Positions 26,950-36,051 of a stretch of DNA of 64,000 nt are shown piece after piece. The position numbers were made by a program, and so were the translations under genes. How positions within the stretch are numbered: position 1 is the first letter of the stretch; every line of letters begins with the position of its first letter. Origin of the DNA: JABFRJ01 sp031374735. Lineage in GTDB: Bacteria; Pseudomonadota; Alphaproteobacteria; Rhizobiales; Hyphomicrobiaceae. The stretch spans positions 22,564 to 86,563 of the forward strand of contig JANMGQ010000074.1 of assembly GCA_031374735.1 (NCBI GenBank). Reading direction: 5' to 3'. The notes below the pieces were generated by a model, which saw nothing but the letters and a program-made list of their open reading frames with translations, ran no database searches and was not told the origin of the DNA.

Positions 26950-27090
26950 GGCGCCCGAGTTCATCGCAATGGTTACGACGTCTCCCGGTCATCGATGCGG
27001 CTGGCGCGGGTGAGCAGGAACAGGAACAGACGACAAAAAGCCCAGCAGCTTGCGCCACTAGGCCTGAAACTCATTGCGGCTGCGGGCAGC

Positions 27091-27387
27091 TCAAACGGCT
27101 GGAGCCGCGGCCTTGGCCTTCTGGATCTCGCGCTTCATTTTGAGCAGATCGTCGGACAGTTCGTCGCTATGCGCCTTGAGCAGGAACGCATCGAGACCGC
27201 CGCGGTGCTCAACGGACTTCAGGCCGTTGGCCGAGCAGCGGACCTTGATCTTGCGGTCCAGGATATCGCTCATCAGCGTCACATTGACCAAATTCGGACG
27301 GTAGACACGCTTGGTCTTGTTTTCGGCGTGGCTGCGGCGGTTGCCAGACATCGGCATCTTGCCGGTAAGCTCACAACAGCGGGTCAT
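27091..27387 (-). CDS. rpmB: 50S ribosomal protein L28
   Basis: A 98-residue protein beginning MTRCCELTGKMPMSGNRRSH, with NKTKRVYRPNLVNV and CSANGLKSVEHRGGLDAFLL, which is alphaproteobacterial L28 over its whole length. It is a single gene convergent with the MFS permease. The 216 bases on its right, up to the Nfu gene, show no further gene. Confidence 0.96.
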   Translation of the reverse strand: MTRCCELTGKMPMSGNRRSHAENKTKRVYRPNLVNVTLMSDILDRKIKVRCSANGLKSVEHRGGLDAFLLKAHSDELSDDLLKMKREIQKAKAAAPAV

Positions 27388-27603
27388 CGCGGGTCTCCTG
27401 AAGACGACACGGTCGACGCCGAACGAGCGGGCCGAGCAGGTGTTAAACAGACGAGGCGCGTAAGCCGAGGCTTCGCGCCAGTTGGCTGCGTACTAAGGCC
27501 AAGATGGTCGACCCGTCAAGCGTATGTCGTCTCGGTGGCAAATCTTCGCTCAGCGCAACGTGCCGAAGGTCTTGTTGCCGCGCCGCCTGCCCGAGGTTGC
27601 CCC

Positions 27604-28158
27604 TCAGACCGCGCGCACTTCCTGCACATCCGGCACGAAGTGGCGCAGCAGGTTTTCAATACCACCGCGCAGCGTCGCTGTTGAAGACGGGCAGCCCGAA
27701 CAGGCGCCGCGCATGTGCAACGACACGACGCCGTCGCGGAAGCCATGGAACACGATGTCGCCGCCGTCTTGGGCAACGGCCGGCCGCACGCGTGTTTCCA
27801 GCAGTTCCTTGATGGTATCGACCGTCTCTTTGTCCTTGGGGTCATAGTCGCCGTCGGCGGTGTCCTGGCCCTCGCCCGTGCTCATCACGGGCGCGCCCGA
27901 GAGATAGTGCTCCATGATGGCGCCGAGGATGGCCGGCTTCACGTGCTGCCACTCGACGTCGCCCTTGGTCACCGAGATGAAATCGCCGCCAAGAAACACG
28001 CCGCGCACGCCGTCAACGCCAAACAAGCGTTGCGCCAGCGGCGACAACGCGGCCTCGCCAAGGTCGCGATAATCTGCCGTGCCATCGCCCAGCACCGTGC
28101 GGCCAGGAATGAACTTCAGCGTCGCAGGGTTGGGGGTCGGCTCTGTTTGGATGAACAC
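27604..28158 (-). CDS. NifU-family Fe-S carrier (Nfu type)
   Basis: A 184-residue protein with an N-terminal Nfu domain (MFIQTEPTPNPATLKFIPG) and a C-terminal NifU-like domain with the cluster-binding pair in RGACSGCPSSTATLRGGIEN. The two-domain form is the type found in alphaproteobacteria and mitochondria (NFU1), and it carries 4Fe-4S clusters to target enzymes. Candidate clients in this window include NuoG, NuoI, IspH and HemW, though this is inference. Confidence 0.94.
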   Translation of the reverse strand: MFIQTEPTPNPATLKFIPGRTVLGDGTADYRDLGEAALSPLAQRLFGVDGVRGVFLGGDFISVTKGDVEWQHVKPAILGAIMEHYLSGAPVMSTGEGQDTADGDYDPKDKETVDTIKELLETRVRPAVAQDGGDIVFHGFRDGVVSLHMRGACSGCPSSTATLRGGIENLLRHFVPDVQEVRAV

Positions 28159-28254
28159 TGGGAAGCTCCTGGTCCTCGGCGCGGCAGCGGGCTGCCTTGT
28201 TTAGAACGGTTCTAGCTCAAGAGTGGATCAGGAACAAGGCGTGCCGGCGTACAT

Positions 28255-28342
28255 CAGCAATTCTCAAAGTGACGCCCACGTTGGTGTCTGACCTCGGTCA
28301 GACACCATAACGACGCGCTGTCCGCCACATTGAGAATTGCTG
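28255..28342. repeat. Nested double inverted repeat
   Basis: In the 272-base gap before the SDR gene, outer arms 28255-28271 and 28326-28342 pair over 17 positions with minor mismatch at the AAAG/AATG part. They enclose a perfect 12-bp hairpin with a 2-base loop (TGGTGTCTGACC at 28282-28293 with GGTCAGACACCA at 28296-28307). There is no T-run, so it is more like a dispersed palindromic element than an intrinsic terminator. Confidence 0.7.
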
Positions 28343-28430
28343 GACGGACATGTGCTCCAATTTCGAACACTGGCGTCGCAGCCCATCATCGGCCAAAGTG
28401 TCCGAAAATCACCACGCAGGCCCTAAACAC

Positions 28431-29348
28431 ATGTCCAAGATGCTCGCCGGCAAATCCATCATCGTGACCGGCGCAGGCCGCGGCATCGGGCGCGAAATAG
28501 CGCTGATGGCGGCGCAACACGGCGCCAGCGTGCTGGTCAACGATCTCGGTGGCTCAGCCGAAGGCGATGGCGGCGATGGCACCGTCGCCGAGCAGGTGGT
28601 CGAGGAGATCCGCAAGGCTGGTGGCAAGGCAATAGCCAACGGCGACAGCGTCACCGATCCCGAGGGCTGCGAGCGCATGGTCAAGTCGGCAGTGCAGGCG
28701 TTCGGGCGCATCGACTGCGTGGTCAACAACGCCGGCATCCTGCGCGACCGCATCTTCCACCGCATGAGCGTCGTGGATTTCGATGCGGTCATCAAAGTGC
28801 ACTTGTACGGCTCGTTCTACATGAGCAAGGCCGCTGCCCCCTATTTCAAGGAGCAGGAGGGCGGCTCATTCGTGCACTTCACGTCCACGTCGGGCCTGAT
28901 CGGCAACTTCGGCCAAGCCAACTACTCCGCCGCGAAAATGGGCATCATCGGCCTGTCGAAGTCGATCGCGCTCGACATGGCGAAGTTCAAGGTGCGCTCC
29001 AACTGCGTATCGCCCTTTGCCTGGTCGCGGTTGATCGGCACGATCCCGGTCGACACGCCGGAGCAGAAAGCGCGCGTTGAGCGCATCCAGAACACCATGA
29101 CCGCCGCCAAGATCGCGCCGCTGTGCGTGTTCCTCGGCAGCGATGCGGCAAAGGACGTGTCGGGCCAAATCTTCGCCGTGCGCAAGGACGAGATCTTCCT
29201 CATGTCGCAATCGCGCCCGATCCGCACCGCGCATAAGGACGGCGGCTGGACGCCAGAGGCGATCGCGGAGACCATGCTGCCAGCCTTCAAGAGCGGCTTG
29301 TACGCACTCGATCGTTCCGCCGACGTGTTCAACTGGGACCCGCTGTGA
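28431..29348 (+). CDS. SDR-family oxidoreductase
   Basis: A 305-residue short-chain dehydrogenase with the cofactor loop VTGAGRGIGREIALMAAQHG, the NNAGILRDR segment, the serine in VHFTSTSGLIGNFGQ and the catalytic YSAAK. The length and the run SFYMSKAAAPYFKEQ resemble the hydroxyacyl-CoA dehydrogenase part of multifunctional beta-oxidation enzymes. The ATG at 28431 begins the conserved domain; the frame extends to 28350. Its stop overlaps the GTG start of the MBL hydrolase by four bases, so the two are likely one operon. Confidence 0.87.
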   Translation: MSKMLAGKSIIVTGAGRGIGREIALMAAQHGASVLVNDLGGSAEGDGGDGTVAEQVVEEIRKAGGKAIANGDSVTDPEGCERMVKSAVQAFGRIDCVVNNAGILRDRIFHRMSVVDFDAVIKVHLYGSFYMSKAAAPYFKEQEGGSFVHFTSTSGLIGNFGQANYSAAKMGIIGLSKSIALDMAKFKVRSNCVSPFAWSRLIGTIPVDTPEQKARVERIQNTMTAAKIAPLCVFLGSDAAKDVSGQIFAVRKDEIFLMSQSRPIRTAHKDGGWTPEAIAETMLPAFKSGLYALDRSADVFNWDPL

Positions 29349-30244
29349 ACCCCATGACCACTTTCACCATCGGCACGACCACCGTCACCAGCATCGAAGA
29401 ATCCGCCGGTCTCGGCTTTCGCGACAAAGTCCTGCTGCCGGATTGGTACGACGGCGTTGTCGCTGAGCACGGTCATTGGTTGGTGCCCAATCACTACGAC
29501 ATTGAAAAGAAGCGCTTCGTGCTGTCGGTGCATTCGTGGCTGATCCGGACAGCGCACCACAATATTCTCGTCGACACCTGCGGTGGCGATGACAAGGAGC
29601 GGCCGGATTTCCTCGCGTTTCACCGGAAGAAGACGGGGTATCTGCAAAAGCTTGCGGCCGTTGGGCTGCGGCCCGAGGACATCCATTTCGTACTGTGCAC
29701 GCACTTGCACGTCGATCATGTCGGTTGGAACACGCGTCTCGACAACGGCCGCTGGGTGCCGACGTTTCCGAACGCGAAATACGTGTTCTCGCCCGCCGAT
29801 CTCGCACTATACGATGCCAAGGCTGGCATCGGCGGCGGCAGTGACGAGCGCACGCGGGTCTACAACGACAGCGTTCTGCCGATCATCGAAGCTGGCCTAG
29901 CCGAGCACGTCTCGGGCGAGCATCAGCTCGGCGATGGCCTGCGGATCGAGCCGGCGCCGGGACATACACCCGGCCATGTCGTTGTTACAGCTGAAGGCGG
30001 CGGCAGAAGCGCGCTTTTCACAGGCGACATCCTGCACCACCCGATCCAGGTGTTCGAGCCGGATTGGAACAGCGCCTTCTGTGTCGACCAAACCGCGGCC
30101 CGGGCGACGCGCCGGCGCGTGCTCTCGCGCTGTGCCGATAACGGCAGCCTGCTGTGTCCGGCGCACTTCGGCGCACCCCATTGCGGTCACGTGGCACGCG
30201 CACCGGGCGGGAAATTTGTCTTTGAGGCCGGTCTTCGGCGTTGA
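29345..30244 (+). CDS. Metallo-beta-lactamase-fold hydrolase
   Basis: A 299-residue MBL-fold protein with the metal motif CTHLHVDHVGWNTR (HxHxDH), a later histidine in PAPGHTPGHVVV, the bridging aspartate in LFTGDILHHP and the last histidine in CPAHFGAPHCGHV. Members hydrolyse lactones, thioesters or organophosphates. The GTG at 29345 overlaps the SDR stop by four bases; the ATG at 29354 is an alternative three codons in. It is convergent with the aldo/keto reductase. Confidence 0.86.
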   Translation: MNPMTTFTIGTTTVTSIEESAGLGFRDKVLLPDWYDGVVAEHGHWLVPNHYDIEKKRFVLSVHSWLIRTAHHNILVDTCGGDDKERPDFLAFHRKKTGYLQKLAAVGLRPEDIHFVLCTHLHVDHVGWNTRLDNGRWVPTFPNAKYVFSPADLALYDAKAGIGGGSDERTRVYNDSVLPIIEAGLAEHVSGEHQLGDGLRIEPAPGHTPGHVVVTAEGGGRSALFTGDILHHPIQVFEPDWNSAFCVDQTAARATRRRVLSRCADNGSLLCPAHFGAPHCGHVARAPGGKFVFEAGLRR

Positions 30245-30247
30245 AGC

Positions 30248-31270
30248 TCAGTGCATCGGTGTCGGTACGTGTTCCGCCAGCAGCTTTTCAGCCTTCAGAT
30301 CACGCCAAAGCGCGGCCGGAACACGCGCCGACAGCGCTGTTACATTCGCATCCACTTCACCCGGCGTGACAGCACCAAGCACCAACGATGCGACCGCCGG
30401 CGCGGCAAGGCAGATGTGCATCGCGGCTGTGGCTAGCGGTACGCCATGACTGGCACACACGCATTCGATCTTGCGCACACGATCCAGAATGTCGGGCGAC
30501 GCATCGACGTAGTTGTACTTCGCGCCAGCCACAGCGCCGGTCGCCAGAATGCCCGAGTTGAAAACGCCGCCGAGCATGACGCCGATGTTCTTCTGCGCCG
30601 CAAGAGGCAGCACCTCGTCGAGAGCCGGTTGCTCGATCAGCGAATAACGGCCCGCCAGCAGGATGCAATCGAAGTCGCCCTCGCGCAGATACGCCGCCGC
30701 CGTGACCGGATCGTTCATGCCGACGCCAAAGCCGCGGATCACGCCTTCGCTGCGCAATTTTGCAAGCGCCTTATGGGCGCCGGCCATAGCCTCGGCAAAA
30801 CGCTTTGGCCCCTCGATGGGGCCGTGCGTCATGGGGTCAGCGTCGTGGATCAGCACGGTGTCGATGCGTGCGCGGCCGAGGCGGTGCAGAGACTGTTCGA
30901 GCGAGCGCATGGTGGCGTCATAGCCATAGTCGTGCACGACATCGAAGGGGTGGCCGCCGACATAGCGCGTCGTCTTGTTGCGCCCGCCAGGCGCCGGCAC
31001 CAGCAAGCGCCCGACCTTGGTCTGCACGACTGTCTCGGCCGTCGCGTGCCGCCGCAAGACGGTGCCGATGCGATGCTCGGCAAGGCCTTGGCCGTAGAGC
31101 GGCGCCGTATCGAACAGCGTTACGCCCTGCTGGGCCGCTCGCTCGGCCGTGGCAATGGCCGTGGCATCATCGAGGACCGCGTAGATGTCACCTATGGGTG
31201 CTGAGCCGAAGCCGAGCACGGTGACGTCGAGGCCGGTGCGGCCGAGTTTGCGTCTTGGGAGGAGGCTCAT
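30248..31270 (-). CDS. Aldo/keto reductase
   Basis: A 340-residue TIM-barrel oxidoreductase: LGFGSAPIGDIYAVLDD at the start, the active-site tyrosine in LFDTAPLYGQGLAEHRIG, then the lysine in VVQTKVGRLL and the histidine in DTVLIHDADP. The layout resembles D-threo-aldose 1-dehydrogenase and pyridoxal 4-dehydrogenase. It likely oxidises or reduces a sugar or aldehyde with NAD(P). It lies 73 bases downstream of the aminotransferase gene on the same strand. Confidence 0.88.
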   Translation of the reverse strand: MSLLPRRKLGRTGLDVTVLGFGSAPIGDIYAVLDDATAIATAERAAQQGVTLFDTAPLYGQGLAEHRIGTVLRRHATAETVVQTKVGRLLVPAPGGRNKTTRYVGGHPFDVVHDYGYDATMRSLEQSLHRLGRARIDTVLIHDADPMTHGPIEGPKRFAEAMAGAHKALAKLRSEGVIRGFGVGMNDPVTAAAYLREGDFDCILLAGRYSLIEQPALDEVLPLAAQKNIGVMLGGVFNSGILATGAVAGAKYNYVDASPDILDRVRKIECVCASHGVPLATAAMHICLAAPAVASLVLGAVTPGEVDANVTALSARVPAALWRDLKAEKLLAEHVPTPMH

Positions 31271-31343
31271 CGCTGTCCTGCCTGACAGGCGTGTGACACT
31301 GATCGGCCGCGCTTTGCGGCAGACGTCCAGTAAACCGCTGCCG

Positions 31344-32570
31344 TCAACGGGCCAATCCCGTCAGCCGCTCCAAGGCGTCGCGCGTGGTGGCGAGATCGTG
31401 GACGAGGGCGACGCGAATAAAATCGCGGCCAGGATTGTTGCCGACTTCGTCCGTTGCGGCGAGGTATTCGCCCGGCACCACCTTCATGCCCTTTTCAGCC
31501 CACAGCCGCTTGGTGACGGCAATGCCGCCACCGAGTTCCGACACGTCGAGCCAAAGGAAGAATCCGCCGTCAGGCCGCGCATAGCCGAAACAGCCTTTCA
31601 GCATCTGGTCGCACAGGTCGAATTTCGCCCGGTAGGCATTGCGAATGACCGTGACGTGCTGTTCTTCACCGAAAGCGGCCGCCGCTGCTGCTTGGACGAC
31701 ACCCGGCATCTGCGGTGCAGTCAGGTTGCGGATCTCGGCCATGGTTTCGAGGAAGTCGCCGTCGCCGGCGGCAAAGCCCGCCCGCAAGCCCGGCAGGTTC
31801 GAGCGCTTCGAGAGCGAATTGAACACGATGATGTTCTTGAAGCGCTCCGGTGTTTCGGCAGCGACCTGCAGGCCACCTGTTGGCGCGGTATCGCCGGAGT
31901 AGATCTCCGAGTAGCACTCGTCAAAGAACAGCATGAAGTCATATCTGCGCGCCAGCGCCAACGCGCGGCGGATGTAGGCGGGCGACGCCGTTTTTCCCTG
32001 TGGGTTCGAGGGCGAGCAGAGATAAAACGCTGCCGTGCGCTCCAGCACGTCGGTCCGCGTTTCGAGCGCGTCGAGATCGGGCATGTAGCCGTTCTCGGCG
32101 GTCGCCGGCAGGAAAACCGGTTCGCAGTTGGTGCCGTAACAGCCGCCGAGATAGGCCTGATAAAACGGGTTGACGATCAGCATGACGGGATTGGCGACCC
32201 GTTTACGGCCAACCGCGGGCATGGCGGCAAAGAACAGCCCCTCGCGCGAGCCGTTGAGTGGATGCACCTCGCGGCTCGCGTCGATCTTGCCTTTGAGGCC
32301 ATAGCGGCGCTCGATCCAGGCGGCGACGGCGGCGCGATAGTCATCGGTGCCGCGGATCTGTGGATATTTCGCCAGGGTCTGCTCGGCTTCCTTCATCTTG
32401 TCGATGATGAAGCCCGGCATCTGCTCGTTGGGGTCTCCTGCCGTCATGATGAGTGGCTTGGCATGGCCCGCGGGAATGCCGTCGAGCAGCCGGTTGTTGC
32501 GCGTAAAGGGCGACAGGATCGCGCCCTCGGCCAAAGCGTTCAGACCGGAGCGGGTAGAGACGGCGGACAT
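31344..32570 (-). CDS. dapC: Class I/II aminotransferase, probable succinyl-DAP aminotransferase
   Basis: A 408-residue PLP enzyme of fold type I with the nucleotide/PLP segment GSREGLFFA, the aspartate in LFFDECYSEIYSG and the Schiff-base lysine in FNSLSKRSNLPGLRAGF. The combination fits the DapC group of succinyldiaminopimelate aminotransferases in lysine and peptidoglycan precursor synthesis. Other class I members are possible, so the symbol is a best guess. Confidence 0.78.
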   Translation of the reverse strand: MSAVSTRSGLNALAEGAILSPFTRNNRLLDGIPAGHAKPLIMTAGDPNEQMPGFIIDKMKEAEQTLAKYPQIRGTDDYRAAVAAWIERRYGLKGKIDASREVHPLNGSREGLFFAAMPAVGRKRVANPVMLIVNPFYQAYLGGCYGTNCEPVFLPATAENGYMPDLDALETRTDVLERTAAFYLCSPSNPQGKTASPAYIRRALALARRYDFMLFFDECYSEIYSGDTAPTGGLQVAAETPERFKNIIVFNSLSKRSNLPGLRAGFAAGDGDFLETMAEIRNLTAPQMPGVVQAAAAAAFGEEQHVTVIRNAYRAKFDLCDQMLKGCFGYARPDGGFFLWLDVSELGGGIAVTKRLWAEKGMKVVPGEYLAATDEVGNNPGRDFIRVALVHDLATTRDALERLTGLAR

Positions 32571-32660
32571 GTGCGAGGCCCTCGGCAGCGACAGTCCCTC
32601 AGCGATAGAGAACCCGGAACAACAGAGCCACAGGCCTAATTGCCGCCCTCAGCAGGATCC

Positions 32661-33419
32661 TCAGGCGAGCAGCCGCAAGGCCACGAGCGCAATCGTGTTG
32701 TTGGCGATATGCCAGGCCATCCCCGGCAGGATGCTGCCCGTGCGCGCCCGCAGCCAACTCAATGCCAGCCCCATGACCACCAGCACAACCTGCATTGGTA
32801 GTGGATAGTAGACATGCAACGCGGCCCATACCACAGACGCAACCGTCGCGCCGACCCAGAATCCGAGCCGAGAGGCCTCCAGCGTGCGCGAGAGATAGCC
32901 ACGATACAACAGCTCCTCGACCACGGCTGCAATGATGCCGCCGAGCAGCATCAGCGGCCAGGCGGGTGATCGCATGAGCGCGCCGAACGGCGATAGGTCA
33001 CCGGATGGCTGCGGGATCGGTGTCGCTCCCGCGATCGCACCTCCGCCGTGCACCACGAACAGCACTGCAATGCTGACGATCGCCTTGACGATGTAGAGGC
33101 CGATAATCGCGGCAGGCCAAACCCACCACGTCACTGGCATGCCAAAGAAACCAAGCGCCTGATGGCGTTCGGGGCCAAACCACCAACCGGCTATGAACCA
33201 AAGCAATGTGATCTGATAGGCGGCGACGATGGCCGGTCCGGCAACCCGCGGATACATCGCATTGAGGTCGGGCAGCAGGCGCTGCATGGCCTCGATCACG
33301 GCGGCACCGAAGGCCTCGCCGGCGAAGACAATCGTCGCTGTGATGACCAAGGCCACGATCGCGTCGCGCCATCCGTGCCACGAGACAGCGCGGGGGCCGG
33401 CGATTGTGCCTGTCGACAT
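32661..33419 (-). CDS. CPBP-family intramembrane metalloprotease
   Basis: A 252-residue membrane protein of the CAAX protease and bacteriocin-processing (Abi) family. The motif EELLYRGYLSRTL provides the EExxxR pair, followed by histidines in WAALHVYYPLP and MAWHIANN. Roles include prenyl-protein processing, bacteriocin immunity and regulated proteolysis, and no substrate is evident. It lies 90 bases upstream of the aminotransferase gene. Confidence 0.82.
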   Translation of the reverse strand: MSTGTIAGPRAVSWHGWRDAIVALVITATIVFAGEAFGAAVIEAMQRLLPDLNAMYPRVAGPAIVAAYQITLLWFIAGWWFGPERHQALGFFGMPVTWWVWPAAIIGLYIVKAIVSIAVLFVVHGGGAIAGATPIPQPSGDLSPFGALMRSPAWPLMLLGGIIAAVVEELLYRGYLSRTLEASRLGFWVGATVASVVWAALHVYYPLPMQVVLVVMGLALSWLRARTGSILPGMAWHIANNTIALVALRLLA

Positions 33420-33538
33420 GTGCTTGGCCCATCAAACAAAGGGGATCGCGCACCCTCTGCATGACGCGGGCCATCCCGATCTGGCACGGTCGCAAGCAAT
33501 GGTTTACCACGGCGCGACGCCCCGACAGCGCCGATGCA

Positions 33539-33826
33539 TCAGCGCCGGCGGCGCCAATTCGCCCGCCCGGTTGTGGGCCAGAGCTTTACCGCGAGCCAAT
33601 ACCCTGCATAGCCAAACACGCCGCCCATGACGTAGGCGCGCATCTCGTTGATCGACGTCGCGCCAAGCATCGGCAGAATAAGCGGAAGCAGAATGACCCC
33701 CGCGATGCTCGCTGCGGCGCGCCCCGCCAGATAGGACGCCCGCAGACGCAACTGCCCCCAGCGCACGCCCAGCCCAAGGGCCAGCATGAGCGCGGCCAGC
33801 GCCGCCATTTGTAACGCAACGATCAT
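33539..33826 (-). CDS. Small hypothetical membrane protein after nuoJ
   Basis: A 95-residue protein with two or three hydrophobic segments (MAALAALMLALGLGVRWGQ, ASIAGVILLPLILPMLG, VFGYAGYWLAVKLWP) and an arginine-rich tail RANWRRRR. It lies 42 bases downstream of nuoJ, where nuoK is normally found, but it shows none of the NuoK signature, such as a central glutamate in a LMSIELMLL-like helix. Function unknown. Confidence 0.6.
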   Translation of the reverse strand: MIVALQMAALAALMLALGLGVRWGQLRLRASYLAGRAAASIAGVILLPLILPMLGATSINEMRAYVMGGVFGYAGYWLAVKLWPTTGRANWRRRR

Positions 33827-33868
33827 GTGTGATTTTCAGCGATTCGCCCGGGCTGCAGAACGGGCGCG

Positions 33869-34516
33869 TTATTCCGCCTTCGCCGCGGCTTTCTCAGGGA
33901 TCGCGTAGCCGCCGCTCGGCACCTTCACGACATCCATCGCCGTCGACTTCGTACGGGCGTTCTGCTCGGAGATGTTCTGGCGCTTGACGCCCTCTTTGTG
34001 ACGCAGCGTCAGCACGATAGCGCCGATCATGGCAACCAGTAGGATCAGGCCCGCGCCCTGAAACAGGTAGACATACTTGGTGTAGAGCAGCTGGCCGAGC
34101 GCATGGGTATTTGTGATCCCGGCCGGCATTGGCGCACCCGCGGGTGCAAGGCCCTTGAAGGCTGCCGGCGCCCACAACTTCGACGCCACCACCATGATGA
34201 TCTCGGCGAGCACGATCAGCCCGACAATGGCCCCGAGCGGCGCATTCTTCATGAAGCCGGCCCGCAGTTCCGCAAAGTCGACATCCAGCATCATGACAAC
34301 GAACAGGAACAAAACAGCGACAGCGCCGACGTAGACCACGATCAGGATCATGGCCAGAAACTCGGCGCCAAGCAGAACAAAGAGCCCCGCCGCATTGAAG
34401 AACGCCAGGATCAGCCACAGCACGGCATGCACGGGGTTGCGGGCCGAAATGACCATGAACGCCGACGCCACCGTAATGGCCGCGAAGATGTAGAAGAAGG
34501 CTGAGGCGAGGGTCAT
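33869..34516 (-). CDS. nuoJ: NADH-quinone oxidoreductase subunit J
   Basis: A 215-residue complex I membrane subunit with SARNPVHAVLWLILAFFNAA and GAEFLAMILIVVYVGAVAVL, the hallmark TM2-TM3 stretch, followed by FLFVVMMLDVDF. NuoJ lies in the membrane arm next to NuoH and NuoK. The ATG at 34516 starts MTLASAFFYIFAAI; the frame extends to 34564. It follows a coiled-coil gene by 16 bases. No nuoK follows. Confidence 0.95.
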   Translation of the reverse strand: MTLASAFFYIFAAITVASAFMVISARNPVHAVLWLILAFFNAAGLFVLLGAEFLAMILIVVYVGAVAVLFLFVVMMLDVDFAELRAGFMKNAPLGAIVGLIVLAEIIMVVASKLWAPAAFKGLAPAGAPMPAGITNTHALGQLLYTKYVYLFQGAGLILLVAMIGAIVLTLRHKEGVKRQNISEQNARTKSTAMDVVKVPSGGYAIPEKAAAKAE

Positions 34517-34532
34517 AGCTTTTCTCGGCGTC

Positions 34533-34874
34533 TTAACGGCCCATGAAGCGGAAAAGAAAACCAAGCACCGTGATCACAAGCGCGGCCATTGCCAGCCCGA
34601 TCTGCAATGTCTGCCGCTGGTTGTCGGCCTGCCACTTGTCCATCTTCAGTTCAAGTTCTTTGACGTCACGCTTCAGGTTGACTTCAAGTTCTTTGATATC
34701 GCGTTTCAGATTGGCTTCAATCTGCACCATATCGCGTTTCAACTCAGTCACGTCTCGCTTCGATGCCACTTCGTCCTCAAGGGACGAAACTAGTGTTTCA
34801 GCGACAGCCTCGGCCTGTTGAACCGGCATACCGGCAGCTGTCATTTTCTTGACGATGGCGAGCGTGTTCAACAT
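34533..34874 (-). CDS. Coiled-coil protein with C-terminal anchor (DUF1640-like)
   Basis: A 113-residue protein. The N-terminal part MLNTLAIVKKMTAAGMPVQQ resembles the start of DUF1640/CCDC90-type proteins. The middle is a heptad-rich, highly charged helix with imperfect 11-residue repeats (NLKRDIKELEV, NLKRDVKELEL), and a single C-terminal membrane helix follows (LAMAALVITVLGFLFRF). Homologues occur singly in many bacteria, and their function is uncertain. Its place between nuoI and nuoJ is unusual and looks like an insertion into the complex I operon. Confidence 0.7.
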   Translation of the reverse strand: MLNTLAIVKKMTAAGMPVQQAEAVAETLVSSLEDEVASKRDVTELKRDMVQIEANLKRDIKELEVNLKRDVKELELKMDKWQADNQRQTLQIGLAMAALVITVLGFLFRFMGR

Positions 34875-34933
34875 GCCGATTGTGTATCACCTTTGGAACT
34901 GTTTGGCTTCACGCATGCGCGGGGATGGTGAGC

Positions 34934-35422
34934 CTAGCGATACGGCGCATCTGCCTTCAGGTTGGCCGCGATCTCACGTTCCCAGCGGTCGCCGTTGGCC
35001 AGCAGGCGGTCCTTGTCGTAGTAAAGTTCCTCGCGCGTTTCAGTGGCGAATTCGAAATTCGGGCCTTCGACGATGGCGTCCACCGGGCAGGCCTCCTGGC
35101 ACAGGCCGCAGTAGATGCATTTGACCATGTCGATGTCATAGCGCGTCGTGCGACGCGTGCCGTCGTTGCGGCGCGGGCCGGCTTCGATTGTAATCGCCTG
35201 CGCCGGACAGATGGCCTCGCACAGTTTGCAGGCGATGCAGCGCTCCTCGCCGTTGGGATAGCGCCGCAGCGCGTGCTCGCCGCGAAAGCGCGGGCTCAGT
35301 GGCCCTTTCTCGAACGGGTAGTTGAGCGTTTTCTTGGGCGCGAAGAAGTAGCGCATGCTCAAGAAGAACGCCGAGACGAACTCCGCGAGGAACAGCGATT
35401 TGATGCCGGAAGCTATGCTCAT
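34934..35422 (-). CDS. nuoI: NADH-quinone oxidoreductase subunit I
   Basis: A 162-residue peripheral complex I subunit with two 4Fe-4S motifs, CIACKLCEAICPAQAI and CIYCGLCQEACPVDAI, which hold clusters N6a and N6b and pass electrons towards quinone. The N-terminal amphipathic helix (SLFLAEFVSAFFLSMRYFF) is typical of alphaproteobacteria. It is followed by the coiled-coil gene rather than directly by nuoJ. Confidence 0.97.
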   Translation of the reverse strand: MSIASGIKSLFLAEFVSAFFLSMRYFFAPKKTLNYPFEKGPLSPRFRGEHALRRYPNGEERCIACKLCEAICPAQAITIEAGPRRNDGTRRTTRYDIDMVKCIYCGLCQEACPVDAIVEGPNFEFATETREELYYDKDRLLANGDRWEREIAANLKADAPYR

Positions 35423-35425
35423 GCT

Positions 35426-35743
35426 CTACCTGACGGATGTCGCGGGGCCGAACATCCCTAGCCGAAGGGCCAGCTCAGCGCCACACAAGAGAGCGATGTA
35501 TATCGCCGCAACGGCCCACGGTGCCCACTGCTTCCAGCTCTTCCCGTCCTTCATCTCCATCATGCCGCCGACCATCAGGTACAACGCCACGACCATGGGC
35601 AACTCAATGATGATCCGGCGCAGGAGAAACGAGATGTCGCTGCGGACCAGCCAGCCGAGCGCGAGGCTCACAAGCATTATGGCAGCGCCTGCCGCCAGCC
35701 CAGCTTGACCACGACCGAGAACTTTCGGCGGTTGTTCGGCCAT
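35426..35743 (-). CDS. Hypothetical membrane protein between nuoH and nuoI
   Basis: A 105-residue protein with about three hydrophobic segments (GLAAGAAIMLVSLALGWLV, IIIELPMVVALYLMVGGMM, APWAVAAIYIALLCGAELAL). It ends 3 bases before the nuoI start, so it is co-transcribed with the complex I genes. I do not recognise it, and it has no match to a complex I core subunit that I can see. Confidence 0.6.
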   Translation of the reverse strand: MAEQPPKVLGRGQAGLAAGAAIMLVSLALGWLVRSDISFLLRRIIIELPMVVALYLMVGGMMEMKDGKSWKQWAPWAVAAIYIALLCGAELALRLGMFGPATSVR

Positions 35744-35798
35744 GGACAGGCTCCGGCCTGCAATCGGGTCGGGGGGAGTTCCGACTGATCTATCCTAC

Positions 35799-35993
35799 CT
35801 AGATCTTTACCCCAAGTAGGCCGACGATCATCAGCACACCAAACGCGATCGCCGCTAAGGCAATCAGCCCGGCCACGAGTCGCAGCTTCGCCGCCGTGTT
35901 GGCGCGCCCGACGATGACAAGGTTCTGCACGCCCGACAGCACGAGCAGCATCGCCGCAATCCACAGCGTCAGTTTCGGATCAAGTGCCATCAT
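35799..35993 (-). CDS. Small two-helix membrane protein
   Basis: A 64-residue protein predicted to form two membrane helices (LTLWIAAMLLVLSGVQNLVI and LIALAAIAFGVLMIVGLLG). It lies between nuoH and nuoI on the same strand. No family is recognised, and its small size makes it the least certain of the inserted genes. Confidence 0.45.
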   Translation of the reverse strand: MMALDPKLTLWIAAMLLVLSGVQNLVIVGRANTAAKLRLVAGLIALAAIAFGVLMIVGLLGVKI

Positions 35994-36051
35994 GTCTGGC
36001 CCCGTTTGGTCATGCGTCTTGTATGGTGATCCGCCCTGCTTTGCTGGTCGA

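Noticed and set aside
33539..33826. Small membrane gene after nuoJ considered as nuoK
   Set aside because: Length and hydrophobicity fit, but the conserved NuoK helix with its membrane glutamate is missing.
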